A stretch of DNA of 32,643 bases from an uncultured Verrucomicrobiota bacterium (lineage in GTDB: Bacteria > Verrucomicrobiota > Kiritimatiellia > SS1-B-03-39 > UBA6053): contig CAKZLZ010000069.1 in assembly GCA_937127435.1 (NCBI GenBank), positions 1 through 32,643 on the forward strand, read 5' to 3'. Numbering within the stretch: position 1 is the stretch's first letter; every line of letters begins with the position of its first letter. Positions 7,853-16,143 of this stretch are shown here, one piece after another. A model generated the notes under the pieces. It searched no databases. It was not told the origin of the DNA and saw only the letters and a program-made list of their open reading frames with translations. A program made the position numbers and the translations under genes.

Positions 7853-9196
7853 ATGAGTGAATATCTTTTTTCCCCACAATCCATTCCCTGTAATACCGAC
7901 TACGACGTCATTGTGGTCGGCGGTGGACCCGCCGGTTCTGCCGCGGCCGCATCCGCCGCCCGGGAGGGAGCCAAAACCCTGCTCATCGAAGCTTCAGGCA
8001 GCCTGGGGGGAAGCGGCACCTCTGCACTGGTTCCCGCATGGTGCCCCTTCTCTGACAAAGAAAAAATTATCTATCGGGGGATGGGGCAACAGGTTCTGAA
8101 AAAAAGCAAAGAAGGCTCCTCCCATATTCCCAAAGATCAGTTGGACTGGGTCCCCATTGACGCCGAGAAACTTAAACGGATCTACGACGATCTGGTAACC
8201 GAGCAAGGAGGAACGGTGCTGTTCCACACCGTACTCAGTTACGTGGATGCAGAGGAAGATCCCAAAAGCGGACTGCGGAACATCAACGCCATCGTCACCT
8301 CCAACAAAGCTGGCCTTCAGGCATGGAAGGCCAAAGTTTACATTGACTGTACAGGGGACGGAGACCTCTGCGCCTGGGCCGGAGCAGAATTTCAAAAAGG
8401 GGATGACGAAGACAGCAGGCTCATGCCCGCAACCCATTGTTTTCTTCTGTCGAACGTGGATGAGTACGCCTACCGGAACGAACCAAACTTACACGCCAAC
8501 AATCCGGAAAGTCCGATACACGCCATTTACGCATCCGGAAAATATCCGGAAATCCCCGATGTGCATTGTTGCAACAACACCGTCGGACCCGGAACCGTCG
8601 GATTTAATGCCGGTCACGTATGGGATGTGGACAACACCGATCCGGCCAGTGTTTCAGTCGGATTGATGAAGGGGAGAAAACTTGCCGCCGCCTACCGGGA
8701 AGCACTGGCCGAATTCGTGCCAAAGACCTTCGCAAATTCATTTCTGGTATCCACGGGCTCTCAAATCGGTATCCGGGAAACCCGTCGGGTGATTGGCGAC
8801 TATATTCTATCCGCAGAAGACTATATTCAGCGCAAAAGCTTTGAAGATGAAATTTGCCGAAACGCCTATTTCATCGATATTCATGGCGTGAAAGGAAAAC
8901 CGAAATCCGAAAAAGCCGTACACACCATCGGACGTTACGGGCCGGGTGAATCCCATGGTTTGCCCTACCGCTGCCTCACCCCCCGGGATTTAAAGAATGT
9001 TCTGGTGGCGGGTCGGCCGATCTCCTGTGACCGTACGGTTCTGGGAAGCGTTCGGGTAATGCCGGTTTGTTTGGCGATGGGTGAAGCCGCCGGGATGGCT
9101 GCCGCCCATGCCGGCAACGGAGACGGCAATGTACATGATGTGGATGTAAAAAAACTACGTGCCAGACTCCGGGAAATGGGTGCGTATCTTCCCTAA
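7853..9196 (+). CDS. FAD-dependent oxidoreductase (FAD_oxidored family, PF12831-like)
   Basis: A 447-residue flavoprotein. The dinucleotide-binding motif VVGGGPAGSAAA lies at residues 21-32, followed by the acidic end of the second strand (LLIEASGSLGG). The segment YIDCTGDGDLCAWAGAEF and the C-terminal GRPISCDRTVLGSVRVMP and AGMAAA segments are typical of the FAD_oxidored family. That family is frequent in Verrucomicrobiota, Planctomycetota and Bacteroidota genomes near carbohydrate-degradation genes. The substrate is unknown. No signal peptide is visible. An AGGA sits about 9 bases before the ATG. It is divergent from the zinc-finger protein gene, with about 200 bases between them, where I see no clear promoter beyond isolated TTGAC-like hexamers. 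Confidence 0.85.
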   Translation: MSEYLFSPQSIPCNTDYDVIVVGGGPAGSAAAASAAREGAKTLLIEASGSLGGSGTSALVPAWCPFSDKEKIIYRGMGQQVLKKSKEGSSHIPKDQLDWVPIDAEKLKRIYDDLVTEQGGTVLFHTVLSYVDAEEDPKSGLRNINAIVTSNKAGLQAWKAKVYIDCTGDGDLCAWAGAEFQKGDDEDSRLMPATHCFLLSNVDEYAYRNEPNLHANNPESPIHAIYASGKYPEIPDVHCCNNTVGPGTVGFNAGHVWDVDNTDPASVSVGLMKGRKLAAAYREALAEFVPKTFANSFLVSTGSQIGIRETRRVIGDYILSAEDYIQRKSFEDEICRNAYFIDIHGVKGKPKSEKAVHTIGRYGPGESHGLPYRCLTPRDLKNVLVAGRPISCDRTVLGSVRVMPVCLAMGEAAGMAAAHAGNGDGNVHDVDVKKLRARLREMGAYLP

Positions 9197-9284
9197 GCCC
9201 GACATGAATTGTATCCTATAATCCCCCCTCTCGGGCCTACACTCAGCCTTGATAAAAGTTATACCAGTGTTATACCTTTCAGGT

Positions 9285-9521
9285 ATGAAAACAGCCATTT
9301 CCATACCTGATGAAGTATTCGAACAGGCCGAGAACTTTGCCCGAAAAAAAAAGATCTCTCGGAGTGCCCTTTATACGGTAGCAGTCGACGAATATGTCCG
9401 GCAACAAGAAGCAAAAGATGTTACGCGAAAATTAAACGAAATATATCCCAAAGAAGAATCAAACTTGGATGCCGTCATGGAGAAAATTCAGACCCTTTCA
9501 CTCCCTAAGGAAATCTGGTAG
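9285..9521 (+). CDS. MazE-like ribbon-helix-helix antitoxin
   Basis: A 78-residue protein from the ATG at 9285. It begins MKTAISIPDEVFEQAENFA, a standard ribbon-helix-helix strand and first helix, followed by KKISRSALYTVAVDEYV. The C-terminal tail (NLDAVMEKIQTLSLPKEIW) is the part expected to wrap and block the toxin. A longer reading from a TTG at 9249 adds 12 residues, but they are not RHH-like, so I chose the ATG. The stop codon overlaps the GTG start of the downstream toxin gene by one base, the usual translational coupling of such pairs. The antitoxin should bind its own promoter. The short spacing to the FAD oxidoreductase leaves about 88 bases for that promoter. Confidence 0.85.
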   Translation: MKTAISIPDEVFEQAENFARKKKISRSALYTVAVDEYVRQQEAKDVTRKLNEIYPKEESNLDAVMEKIQTLSLPKEIW

Positions 9522-9859
9522 TGAAAAGAGGTGAAATTTGGTGGGCCTCCCTGCCAGAACTCTCCGGTGCAGAACCGGGGTATCGTCGACCCGTACTCAT
9601 CATCCAAGCAGATGATTTCAATCGTAGCGGTATTCAAACTGTACTCTGTACAATTATTTCATCTAACCTACATTTAGCCGCCGCACCGGGAAATGTAAAC
9701 TTATCAAAACGGGCATCCGGATTATCCAAGCCTTCGGTGGTAAACATCTCTCAACTTATAACCGTGGATAAGTCATTCATAACCGAGCGAGTAAAAAGAG
9801 TTGATGCAGAGATCCTGCGGGAAGTCGAAACGGGGTTACGACTGGTTTTAGATCTTTAA
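9521..9859 (+). CDS. MazF/PemK-type toxin (endoribonuclease family)
   Basis: A 112-residue protein with the MazF/PemK fold: KRGEIWWASLPE at the start, the GYRRPVLIIQADDFN segment containing the conserved arginine region, VLCTIISSNL, and SVVNISQLITVDKSFI. MazF enzymes cleave mRNA at short sequences and are held inactive by the antitoxin encoded immediately upstream. The start is GTG, overlapping the antitoxin stop by one base. The length is normal and I see no sign of inactivation. The pair stands alone between two metabolic genes, which fits a horizontally moving toxin-antitoxin module. Confidence 0.9.
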   Translation: MKRGEIWWASLPELSGAEPGYRRPVLIIQADDFNRSGIQTVLCTIISSNLHLAAAPGNVNLSKRASGLSKPSVVNISQLITVDKSFITERVKRVDAEILREVETGLRLVLDL

Positions 9860-9928
9860 GAGATCTATTGATAAAATATTTGCAACAATAAGAAGGACAG
9901 ATGTTCAAATATCCGCTACGGAGAAGAC

Positions 9929-12751
9929 ATGTCCTTTTTAGAAGATCTTCGAAGTAATTTTTCCGGTGAAATTGATGATCGTGAAGTCATCCGGGGTATT
10001 CATGCCACGGATGCGAGTCACTATCAGATTCAACCCCTCGCGGTGGCCTGTCCCCAAAACGAAGCGGATGTCGCAGCGGCTTTAAAATGTTGCCATGCCC
10101 ATCAGGTGCCGCTCACCCCCCGGGGCGCAGCCACTTCCCTTTCCGGTCAAACCCACGGACCGGGTTTGGTGTTGGATCTCAGCCGCCACATGGATCAATG
10201 CCTGGAACTGGACGCCCAACAGGGACTCGCCCGGGTTCAACCCGGCCTGATTCGGGATCAGCTCAATCTTTTGGGCGCGGAGCACGGACTGCAATTTGCG
10301 CCGGATCCGGCCACCACTTCCCGGGCCACCATTGGCGGTATGGTGGGAAATAATTCTTCCGGCACCCGCTCGATCCTCTATGGCATCACCAGCGATCATG
10401 TATTGGGTTGCCGTCTGGCGATGGCCAATGGCGAGGTGTTGGACCTGGGGCCGCGCACACTCAAAGAATGGCAGGATGACCCCGCGGGTGACTACTTAAA
10501 AGGACTTCGAAATCTGGTGGATCTCCATCGCGCGGAAATTGAAAAACGCTTTCCTAAAGTCATGCGCCGGGTTTCCGGATATGCGTTGGATGCGTTTCTG
10601 GACAATCCCGCGACCACCCCCTGGAACCTGGCCCGCCTGGTTTGCGGCAGTGAAGGATCTTTGGGAGTGGTCACCGAAATCACGGTCAAAATGGTTCCCT
10701 TGCCGAAGGCCACCGGCGTGGTGGCGGTGCATTATGACGACATGATGGATGCTCTGCGCAATGTGGAGCCTCTCCTGGAACAGGGCCCCAGTGCCATCGA
10801 ATTGCTCGATCACACCGTGCTCAAAGAAGCCCTGCAAAATCCCAGCACCCGTGACATCGCCGACTTTATCGAAGGAGAACCGAAAGCACTGTTGCTGGTA
10901 GAGTTTTTCGGAGAAAGTCAAAAAGAAGTTTCCGACAAGGCGCAGGCACTGATTGAAACATTAAAAAATGAAGGCCTGGCCACCGCCATGCCCTTTTTGG
11001 AATCCGCGGAAAGCCAACAGCGGGCCTGGGACGTTCGCCGTCTCGGTTTGGGGCTGATTACCAACGTGAAGGGGGCCACCAAAGGTCAGGCAGTGATTGA
11101 AGATGCCTGTATTCCCCTGCCCCATCTGCCGGATTACATTTCGGAAGTGTTGGAAAAATGCCGGCAGGAAGAAGTCAATTTGGTACTGTATGCCCACGCC
11201 TCGGTCGGGGTATTGCACGCCCGCCCGGAATTGGATTTACACAAGGAGGAAGACATCGCCAAAATGCGTCGCATTGCCGAATATGCTTTCAGCCGCTGTG
11301 TGTTTTACGGGGGAGCCTGGGCGGGTGAACACGGCGACGGCATGGTCCGTGGAGAATTTATCCCTAAATTTTTCGGTCCGCAAATTTACCAGGCTTTCCG
11401 CGAAGTTAAAAAATTATTTGATCCGGACAATCTGATGAATCCGGGTAAATTGATTGATGCACCGCCACTCACCAGCCACTTGCGTTATCAAGTGCCGGGT
11501 TATCAGGAGCAAGCCGCCGCATCCGAAAAGAAAGCCTGGTTTCATTACCGGGAACAGGGCGGACTCACCTTGGCGGTGGAACAGTGCAATGGTGTGGGGG
11601 CCTGCCGCAAACTGGGCAGCGGGGTGATGTGTCCGAGCTTTATGGCCACCCGCAATGAAAAAGATTCCACCCGCGCCCGGGCCAATGCTTTGCGCCTGGC
11701 CATCACGGGGCAGCTGGAAGGCGGGATCGCATCCGATGAAATGCAGGACATCATGGGACTTTGTCTGGGTTGCAAAGCCTGTAAAAAAGAATGTCCCAAC
11801 GCCGTGGATGTCGCAAAAATGAAAGCGGAAGTTTTGCAAACCCGCTACACCGCCAAAGGTACCCCGATCGGCGCAAGAATTATCGGCGACCTGCCCGGCC
11901 TCGCCGGACACTTCACCGGTCCGGCCGCCCCCGTGATCAATTGGGTAAACAACCTGACCCCGATGCGGAAAACGCTGGAGAAAGTCGCGGGCATCGATGC
12001 CCGCCGTCCCCTGCCCGCATTTGCAAAACGATCTTTAAAATCATTATTGGGCGACACCCTCCATCAAGGAAAAGGAGACGCGGGTGAGGTGGCATTGTAT
12101 GTGGACTCTTACACCAACGCCTACGAACCGCATGTGGGCCTGGCCGCGATGAAGCTCCTGTCGGATGCCGGCTATAAAGTCCTGCCTTTATTTGTGGGAG
12201 ACAGCCAGCGGGCGAGAATTTCCAAAGGACTGCTCAAGCTGGCCAAAAGGGACGGAGAAAAACTCCTCCGTAAAATTGAGCGCGCATCTGCGGATCTCCC
12301 GATCCTCTGTCTGGAACCCAGCTGCGCTTCCGCGCTCAAAGATGATTTGCCGGATTTGATCGACGATGAGGCCTTGGGCCGTAAGATTTCGGATCGGATA
12401 TGGATGATCGATGAATTTTTGTATCAACAAAAAGTGCCGTTGAAACCCAAGTTCGAAAAAATGCTGATTCACGGCCACTGCCACCAGAAATCCGTGTTTG
12501 GAATCGAAGGCTTGCGACGCCTGTTGCCGCAGGCAAAAGTCATTGACGCGGGCTGTTGCGGCATGGCCGGTGCCTTCGGATATGAACACCGGGATCTCAG
12601 TTTGAAAATTGGGGAAGAACGACTCTTCCCTGCGATTCGCGGACGCGAACCCGGCACGGAAATTGTCGCCAACGGATTCAGTTGCCGTCATCAGGTCGCC
12701 GAAGCCTGCGGGGTGATGCCCAAACATTTTGTGGAAGTGGTGGAGCTGTAA
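9929..12751 (+). CDS. FAD-binding and 4Fe-4S D-2-hydroxyacid (D-lactate-type) dehydrogenase, YdiJ-like
   Basis: A 940-residue fused flavoprotein. The N-terminal FAD-binding domain (FAD_binding_4) runs from about residue 38 and contains MVGNNSSGTRSILYG near residue 137. The FAD-oxidase C-terminal domain follows to about 510, with the motif GEHGDGMVRGEF. A ferredoxin-like region carries two cysteine clusters, CNGVGACRKLGSGVMC (about 552) and CLGCKACKKECPN (about 612). The heterodisulfide-reductase-like CCG part ends the protein, with PSCASALK (about 797), HGHCHQKSVFG (about 847) and GCCGMAGAFGYE (about 875). This layout matches YdiJ/Dld-type enzymes that oxidise D-lactate or D-2-hydroxyglutarate and pass electrons to the membrane pool. 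A GGAG lies before the ATG. It is a single-gene unit followed by an inverted-repeat block. Confidence 0.9.
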   Translation: MSFLEDLRSNFSGEIDDREVIRGIHATDASHYQIQPLAVACPQNEADVAAALKCCHAHQVPLTPRGAATSLSGQTHGPGLVLDLSRHMDQCLELDAQQGLARVQPGLIRDQLNLLGAEHGLQFAPDPATTSRATIGGMVGNNSSGTRSILYGITSDHVLGCRLAMANGEVLDLGPRTLKEWQDDPAGDYLKGLRNLVDLHRAEIEKRFPKVMRRVSGYALDAFLDNPATTPWNLARLVCGSEGSLGVVTEITVKMVPLPKATGVVAVHYDDMMDALRNVEPLLEQGPSAIELLDHTVLKEALQNPSTRDIADFIEGEPKALLLVEFFGESQKEVSDKAQALIETLKNEGLATAMPFLESAESQQRAWDVRRLGLGLITNVKGATKGQAVIEDACIPLPHLPDYISEVLEKCRQEEVNLVLYAHASVGVLHARPELDLHKEEDIAKMRRIAEYAFSRCVFYGGAWAGEHGDGMVRGEFIPKFFGPQIYQAFREVKKLFDPDNLMNPGKLIDAPPLTSHLRYQVPGYQEQAAASEKKAWFHYREQGGLTLAVEQCNGVGACRKLGSGVMCPSFMATRNEKDSTRARANALRLAITGQLEGGIASDEMQDIMGLCLGCKACKKECPNAVDVAKMKAEVLQTRYTAKGTPIGARIIGDLPGLAGHFTGPAAPVINWVNNLTPMRKTLEKVAGIDARRPLPAFAKRSLKSLLGDTLHQGKGDAGEVALYVDSYTNAYEPHVGLAAMKLLSDAGYKVLPLFVGDSQRARISKGLLKLAKRDGEKLLRKIERASADLPILCLEPSCASALKDDLPDLIDDEALGRKISDRIWMIDEFLYQQKVPLKPKFEKMLIHGHCHQKSVFGIEGLRRLLPQAKVIDAGCCGMAGAFGYEHRDLSLKIGEERLFPAIRGREPGTEIVANGFSCRHQVAEACGVMPKHFVEVVEL

Positions 12752-12837
12752 GGGGGGGGGCACCGCCCCATGGGCGCATCCATAAATGGGGTGTTAGTAG
12801 TGGCACCAACCGGAAGTTAAGATTTGCGCCCGAGTTC

Positions 12838-12956
12838 CGCGTTTACGCGGAAGCTTTAAGGGACGTTTACGGCCCGGTTTATGAGCCTGAGTGTATGCGT
12901 CTGTTTTGCGGCACCCAACCCCTAAAAGGGGTTGGGAAAGCTTCCGCGTAAACGCG
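12838..12956. repeat. Large inverted repeat with nested hairpin
   Basis: Two perfect 20-base arms, CGCGTTTACGCGGAAGCTTT at 12,838-12,857 and its complement at 12,937-12,956, enclose 79 bases. Directly abutting the right arm is a perfect 10-bp hairpin, CCCAACCCCT (12,914-12,923), loop AAA, AGGGGTTGGG (12,927-12,936). There is no T-run after it, so it is not a classical terminator on the plus strand. The block lies between the 3' ends of two convergent genes and is followed immediately by repeat copy B. I see no open reading frame of substance in 12,752-13,024. It could be a MITE-like or REP-cluster element. Confidence 0.75.
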
Positions 12957-12989
12957 CCTGCCCGAGCTGTCGCTCGCGACGGCCAGGGG
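12957..12989 (-). repeat. Dispersed hairpin repeat, copy B
   Basis: Read on the minus strand, a CCCTGGCCGT box is followed by a short stem, CGAGC, loop GACA, GCTCG (12,963-12,976), and a GGGCAGGC box. It matches copies A (25-66) and C (16,636-16,669) in box sequence and order while the stem sequence differs and stays paired. It directly abuts the right arm of the large inverted repeat, so the two may be one composite element. Confidence 0.65.
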
Positions 12990-13024
12990 GACTCAGGCGT
13001 AATCCCCACAACAGGTCCGACTCA

Positions 13025-13696
13025 TTATTCATCCCAGGGGAACAAAATACTTTGGGATCGATCGCCGATCTTAAAATTGGCGACCGCGCCCTCTCTTTTT
13101 CTCTCAACGGAATCACGGGTACATTTTGCTTTGGGATTTTCGGCAAGAATTCTCAGTAATTCTTCAACATCCTTTTCGTTGGCGCCCTGTTCGAGGAGAG
13201 AAAGTTTCATTTTTTCAGGTTGGCCGGCATCGTAAAGTTTCACCGCTTCCCTCCCGGCAGCAACGGCACGCTGCATTTGAATATTTTTTACGCCATCGGC
13301 ACCTTCAAGTTTTAACACCCCGTCATTGAACCTGAAATTATACAAGACTTTTTGTTCTTCGTGGCCGGTTTTGCCATCTTTGGTCAGAAAGTTAAAAACA
13401 GAAGTTCCGATAACTGTTAATCCTTTCTCCGTGTACCGGACGGAGGATTCATCAAAGAATATTTCGGCCTGGGTAATTTTGATCTCATCCTCCCGGATGT
13501 CCTCGATAAATTCTTCCGCCATCTCATCCGGCATCAAGGTTTTCAGCTTTGCCTCATCCGCCTGCATCAATGCTTTTTCAACCGCTTGCTGATAAACCTC
13601 CAGTTTTTCCATTATGGATTCGGCGGTCTCGGCTTTTGCCACGGAGAGAAACACCAGTAGAACGGACGCGCTTAGAGAAATTCTATTTTTCATCAT
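13025..13696 (-). CDS. Small exported protein of unknown function
   Basis: From the ATG at 13,696 this encodes 223 residues starting with a clear signal peptide (MMKNRISLSASVLLVFLSVAKA) and an AKA-E cleavage site. The rest is rich in charged helices (SIMEKLEVYQQAVEKALMQ), followed by a beta-rich middle (YTEKGLTVIGTSVFNFL). I do not recognise the family. A longer reading starts at GTG 13,759, which overlaps the stop of the PIG-L gene by four bases (GTGA). This would couple the two genes, but it puts 21 residues in front of the signal peptide, so I prefer the internal start. Either way the two genes are probably cotranscribed. A periplasmic role is inference. Confidence 0.65.
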   Translation of the reverse strand: MMKNRISLSASVLLVFLSVAKAETAESIMEKLEVYQQAVEKALMQADEAKLKTLMPDEMAEEFIEDIREDEIKITQAEIFFDESSVRYTEKGLTVIGTSVFNFLTKDGKTGHEEQKVLYNFRFNDGVLKLEGADGVKNIQMQRAVAAGREAVKLYDAGQPEKMKLSLLEQGANEKDVEELLRILAENPKAKCTRDSVERKREGAVANFKIGDRSQSILFPWDE

Positions 13697-13755
13697 ACTG
13701 TTATAAACCCATTGCTGTGCGTTAAAAACATCAAACCCATATTTTTCAACCCGGC

Positions 13756-14613
13756 TCACGACAAACGATAATGATTCAACTTGTTTTCTACATCCTCCCG
13801 GAACCGATTGATACTTCCGGTCGCGAATACCAGCGGATCTAACCCGTCATCCTGTAAAAGCGGGGTGAGATCCATGGCGTAGGTCGCTTTTTCAAGTTGA
13901 TCCACAATATGGGCATCAAAAAAAGTCGCGTTTGCGCGGCGTCGGCCTTCGACCGCCAAATCATACCGTTTGCCCGCTTCAATTTGTGAGGCAAATACCG
14001 CGTTAAGTTTTTCCACCCAGGCTTCCCGGCCGCCCACATCCAACAGCAGCTTTTCATCATCGGAAAGCCAATCCAAATTGCGCCAGCCTTCACAGCCCAT
14101 CATTTTGGAGGGGCGATGTTCTTTCGGAAGACGACGTACCGCCTCGATCACCGACATCACCACGCCGATGTGGGTCGGGTGTTTATCCGTGAGGTTGTGG
14201 GTGTAAATGACTTCCGGCCGGGATGCGCTTATGAGTTGCTCCAAATCGTCAATCATGTTTCCGGCAAGCTTCCGTGTCTTTGCCTGCTCACTGCTATATC
14301 CCAATTGCGCCATGAAGCTGTACTGGCCCAAACTTGCGGCTTCATTTTGTTCATTCCTGCGAATTTCTCTCATTTGAGAAGCTGTAACCCCTGCATATTT
14401 GCCCTGACGTGCGCTGCCAACGCCATCGGTACAAGTGATCCCGCCGAACCATTGGTCCTCCCGGTCCAGCGCGGCCATGATGCCGTGTAGGGACATAAAT
14501 TCCAGGTCATCCTGATGGGCGCCAATTCCTAAAAGCGTACAGCGTGCGAAGGCTTTTGAAGAAGATTCACCATCAGGGACAAAAAAACAGGCATCGGGGT
14601 GAAGGAGTTTCAT
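13756..14613 (-). CDS. PIG-L/LmbE family deacetylase
   Basis: A 285-residue protein from the ATG at 14,613. The zinc-binding motif of the family is seen as GAHQDDLEF near residue 31, and the second metal-binding region as THNLTDKHPTHIG near residues 134-147. PIG-L enzymes remove acetyl groups from N-acetylglucosaminyl-type substrates, as in the MshB and LmbE relatives; the substrate here is not known. A longer frame begins at 14,694 but its first 27 residues are not conserved-looking and overlap the region upstream of the divergent PilC-like gene, so I chose the MKLLHPDACFF start. The downstream gene overlaps or closely follows it, which suggests an operon of two. Confidence 0.85.
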   Translation of the reverse strand: MKLLHPDACFFVPDGESSSKAFARCTLLGIGAHQDDLEFMSLHGIMAALDREDQWFGGITCTDGVGSARQGKYAGVTASQMREIRRNEQNEAASLGQYSFMAQLGYSSEQAKTRKLAGNMIDDLEQLISASRPEVIYTHNLTDKHPTHIGVVMSVIEAVRRLPKEHRPSKMMGCEGWRNLDWLSDDEKLLLDVGGREAWVEKLNAVFASQIEAGKRYDLAVEGRRRANATFFDAHIVDQLEKATYAMDLTPLLQDDGLDPLVFATGSINRFREDVENKLNHYRLS

Positions 14614-14763
14614 AATATTTTCATAAGTAAAATCCCCCCATCCGCAAGAATGGAGTCTCAAACAATCGATCTTATTCCTTTTGAATTTCGGCACGCAGAA
14701 TGCTTTAATTTACACACCCGTTCCACTTTCCCATTTACCAACCCTTCCAATTTCCAAAACACC

Positions 14764-15831
14764 ATGGCTGAAATTTATAAAATTCCCGGAAGTAAAAAGA
14801 TCCAGAATAAAGATCTTCCTGTTTTCACCCGCCTCTTAGGGGCCATGCTGGATGCGGGAATGCCGCTCATTCAAGTTTTGGAAACCTTGCAGACCGAGAC
14901 CAAAAACAAACAGTTCCAACCGGTGATCATTGGTTTAAGAGAATACATCGAAGCGGGTGAGAGTCTGTCAGAGGCCATGGCCCACTATCCCACTGTTTTT
15001 GAAAACCTCTATTTGAGTATGATTCAGGCCGGGGAAACCAGCGGGATGATGTCTGATATTGCCATGAGACTGGCAGGCTACCTCGAAGAAGCGGTTTTAT
15101 TGAAACGCAAAGTAAAGTCCGCTTTGATGTATCCGGTGATGGTAACCTGTATTGCGATCATTCTTACGATTTGTATGATCATGTTTATTGTACCCGCGTT
15201 TGCCACGATTTACGAAGATTTTGAATCCGCCCTCCCTTTACCCACCCAACTGTTGGTTGAACTCAGTAATTTCCTCCGGAAATACTTCCTGCTGGTATTT
15301 GGATGTATGGTGGGATTTGGGATTTTTATCGCCCAATACAAGAAGACCACCGCCGGGCGTTACCAATTGGATGGATTAAAATTAAAACTGCCCGTCTTCG
15401 GGGAGTTAATCTCCAAAGTGTCTCTGGCCCGCTTCTCCTCGACCTTCGCAGAATTGATTCGCGCCGGGGTTCCCATTATCAAAACCCTGGATATTGTAGG
15501 CGCGGCTGCAGACAATGCTGTTTTCACCAAAGCGATCCATGATGCACGTCCAAAAATCGAGAGCGGTCAGGGAATTGCCGATTCCATTGCGGAAAGCGGC
15601 CGCTTTCCTTCCCTGCTCATTCAAATGATGACCGCAGGGGAAAAAGCCGGGAAGCTCGACGATATGTTGAGAAGGATCGCAGAAATCTACAAAGAAGAGG
15701 TGGATGCCACGGTTGAAGGTCTCACCTCCCTGATTGAGCCCTTGCTCATCAGCTTCCTGGGTGTGACCATTGGTGGCATTGTGGTCGCGATGTTTATGCC
15801 CATTTTCAAACTCAGCGAAATCGTTATGTGA
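14764..15831 (+). CDS. Type II secretion/type IV pilus inner-membrane platform protein (PilC/GspF family)
   Basis: A 355-residue polytopic inner-membrane protein from the ATG at 14,764. It has two GspF domains, at about residues 15-140 (LLGAMLDAGMPLIQVLETL) and 220-345 (FAELIRAGVPIIKTLDIVG). Each is followed by membrane segments: VMVTCIAIILTICMIMFIV, a second near LLVFGCMVGFGIFI, and the C-terminal SFLGVTIGGIVVAMFMPIF. PilC/GspF proteins link the cytoplasmic assembly ATPase to the pilus or pseudopilus. It is slightly short compared with the usual 400 residues because the N-terminal tail is reduced. A longer frame from 14,599 adds 55 residues that do not resemble the family. The gene lies about 310 bases upstream of a pilin gene; no ATPase or prepilin peptidase gene is in the window. 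Confidence 0.9.
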   Translation: MAEIYKIPGSKKIQNKDLPVFTRLLGAMLDAGMPLIQVLETLQTETKNKQFQPVIIGLREYIEAGESLSEAMAHYPTVFENLYLSMIQAGETSGMMSDIAMRLAGYLEEAVLLKRKVKSALMYPVMVTCIAIILTICMIMFIVPAFATIYEDFESALPLPTQLLVELSNFLRKYFLLVFGCMVGFGIFIAQYKKTTAGRYQLDGLKLKLPVFGELISKVSLARFSSTFAELIRAGVPIIKTLDIVGAAADNAVFTKAIHDARPKIESGQGIADSIAESGRFPSLLIQMMTAGEKAGKLDDMLRRIAEIYKEEVDATVEGLTSLIEPLLISFLGVTIGGIVVAMFMPIFKLSEIVM

Positions 15832-16022
15832 CGAACGTTACGTTTCTTACGTTCTTAAATTTAAGATAATTTTCTCATTTTTCTTAAAAAAGCAGAAAAT
15901 AACACGCTTTGTATAATTTCCATATAAAATATATTCTATATTGTTTTCCTATACTTCATTTTTACTGTACAAATATGAACATTGAGAAAATATTCTTAAA
16001 ACATGATAAATATTAAACGATT

Positions 16023-16038
16023 TGGCATATTGATTGCT
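16023..16038 (+). promoter_or_regulatory. Predicted sigma-54 (RpoN) promoter upstream of the pilin gene
   Basis: TGGCAT at 16,023-16,028, five bases, then TTGCT at 16,034-16,038 matches the -24/-12 consensus TGGCAC-N5-TTGCA. The invariant GG and GC dinucleotides are at exact spacing. Transcription would start near 16,049, giving a leader of about 95 bases before the pilin ATG at 16,144. Pilin genes are RpoN-dependent in several other bacteria. The 15,832-16,022 stretch upstream is very AT-rich and holds no gene; it is suitable for activator binding, but I could not identify an enhancer site. Confidence 0.6.
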
Positions 16039-16143
16039 ATATAACCCATGCTGTCAATTTTATGAGTAAAGGGACAAAGGGTCTTGTAGAAGAGCTGGCA
16101 CTTAAAACCGAAAATAAAAAAATAAAAATACATGGAGATTAAG

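Noticed and set aside
9249..9284. TTG start extending the antitoxin
   Set aside because: The added 12 residues do not fit the ribbon-helix-helix start, which begins naturally at the ATG at 9,285.
12914..12936. CCCAACCCCT hairpin as an intrinsic terminator for the dehydrogenase gene
   Set aside because: It is strong but followed by AAAGCTTCC instead of a T-run, and is part of the inverted-repeat block.
14599..14763. Extended start of the PilC/GspF-like gene
   Set aside because: The 55 added residues are not like the family and run through the divergent promoter region; the ATG at 14,764 gives the standard start.
16098..16112. TGGCAC at 16,098 as a second sigma-54 promoter for the pilin
   Set aside because: The -12 GC is missing at the required spacing; the site at 16,023 fits.
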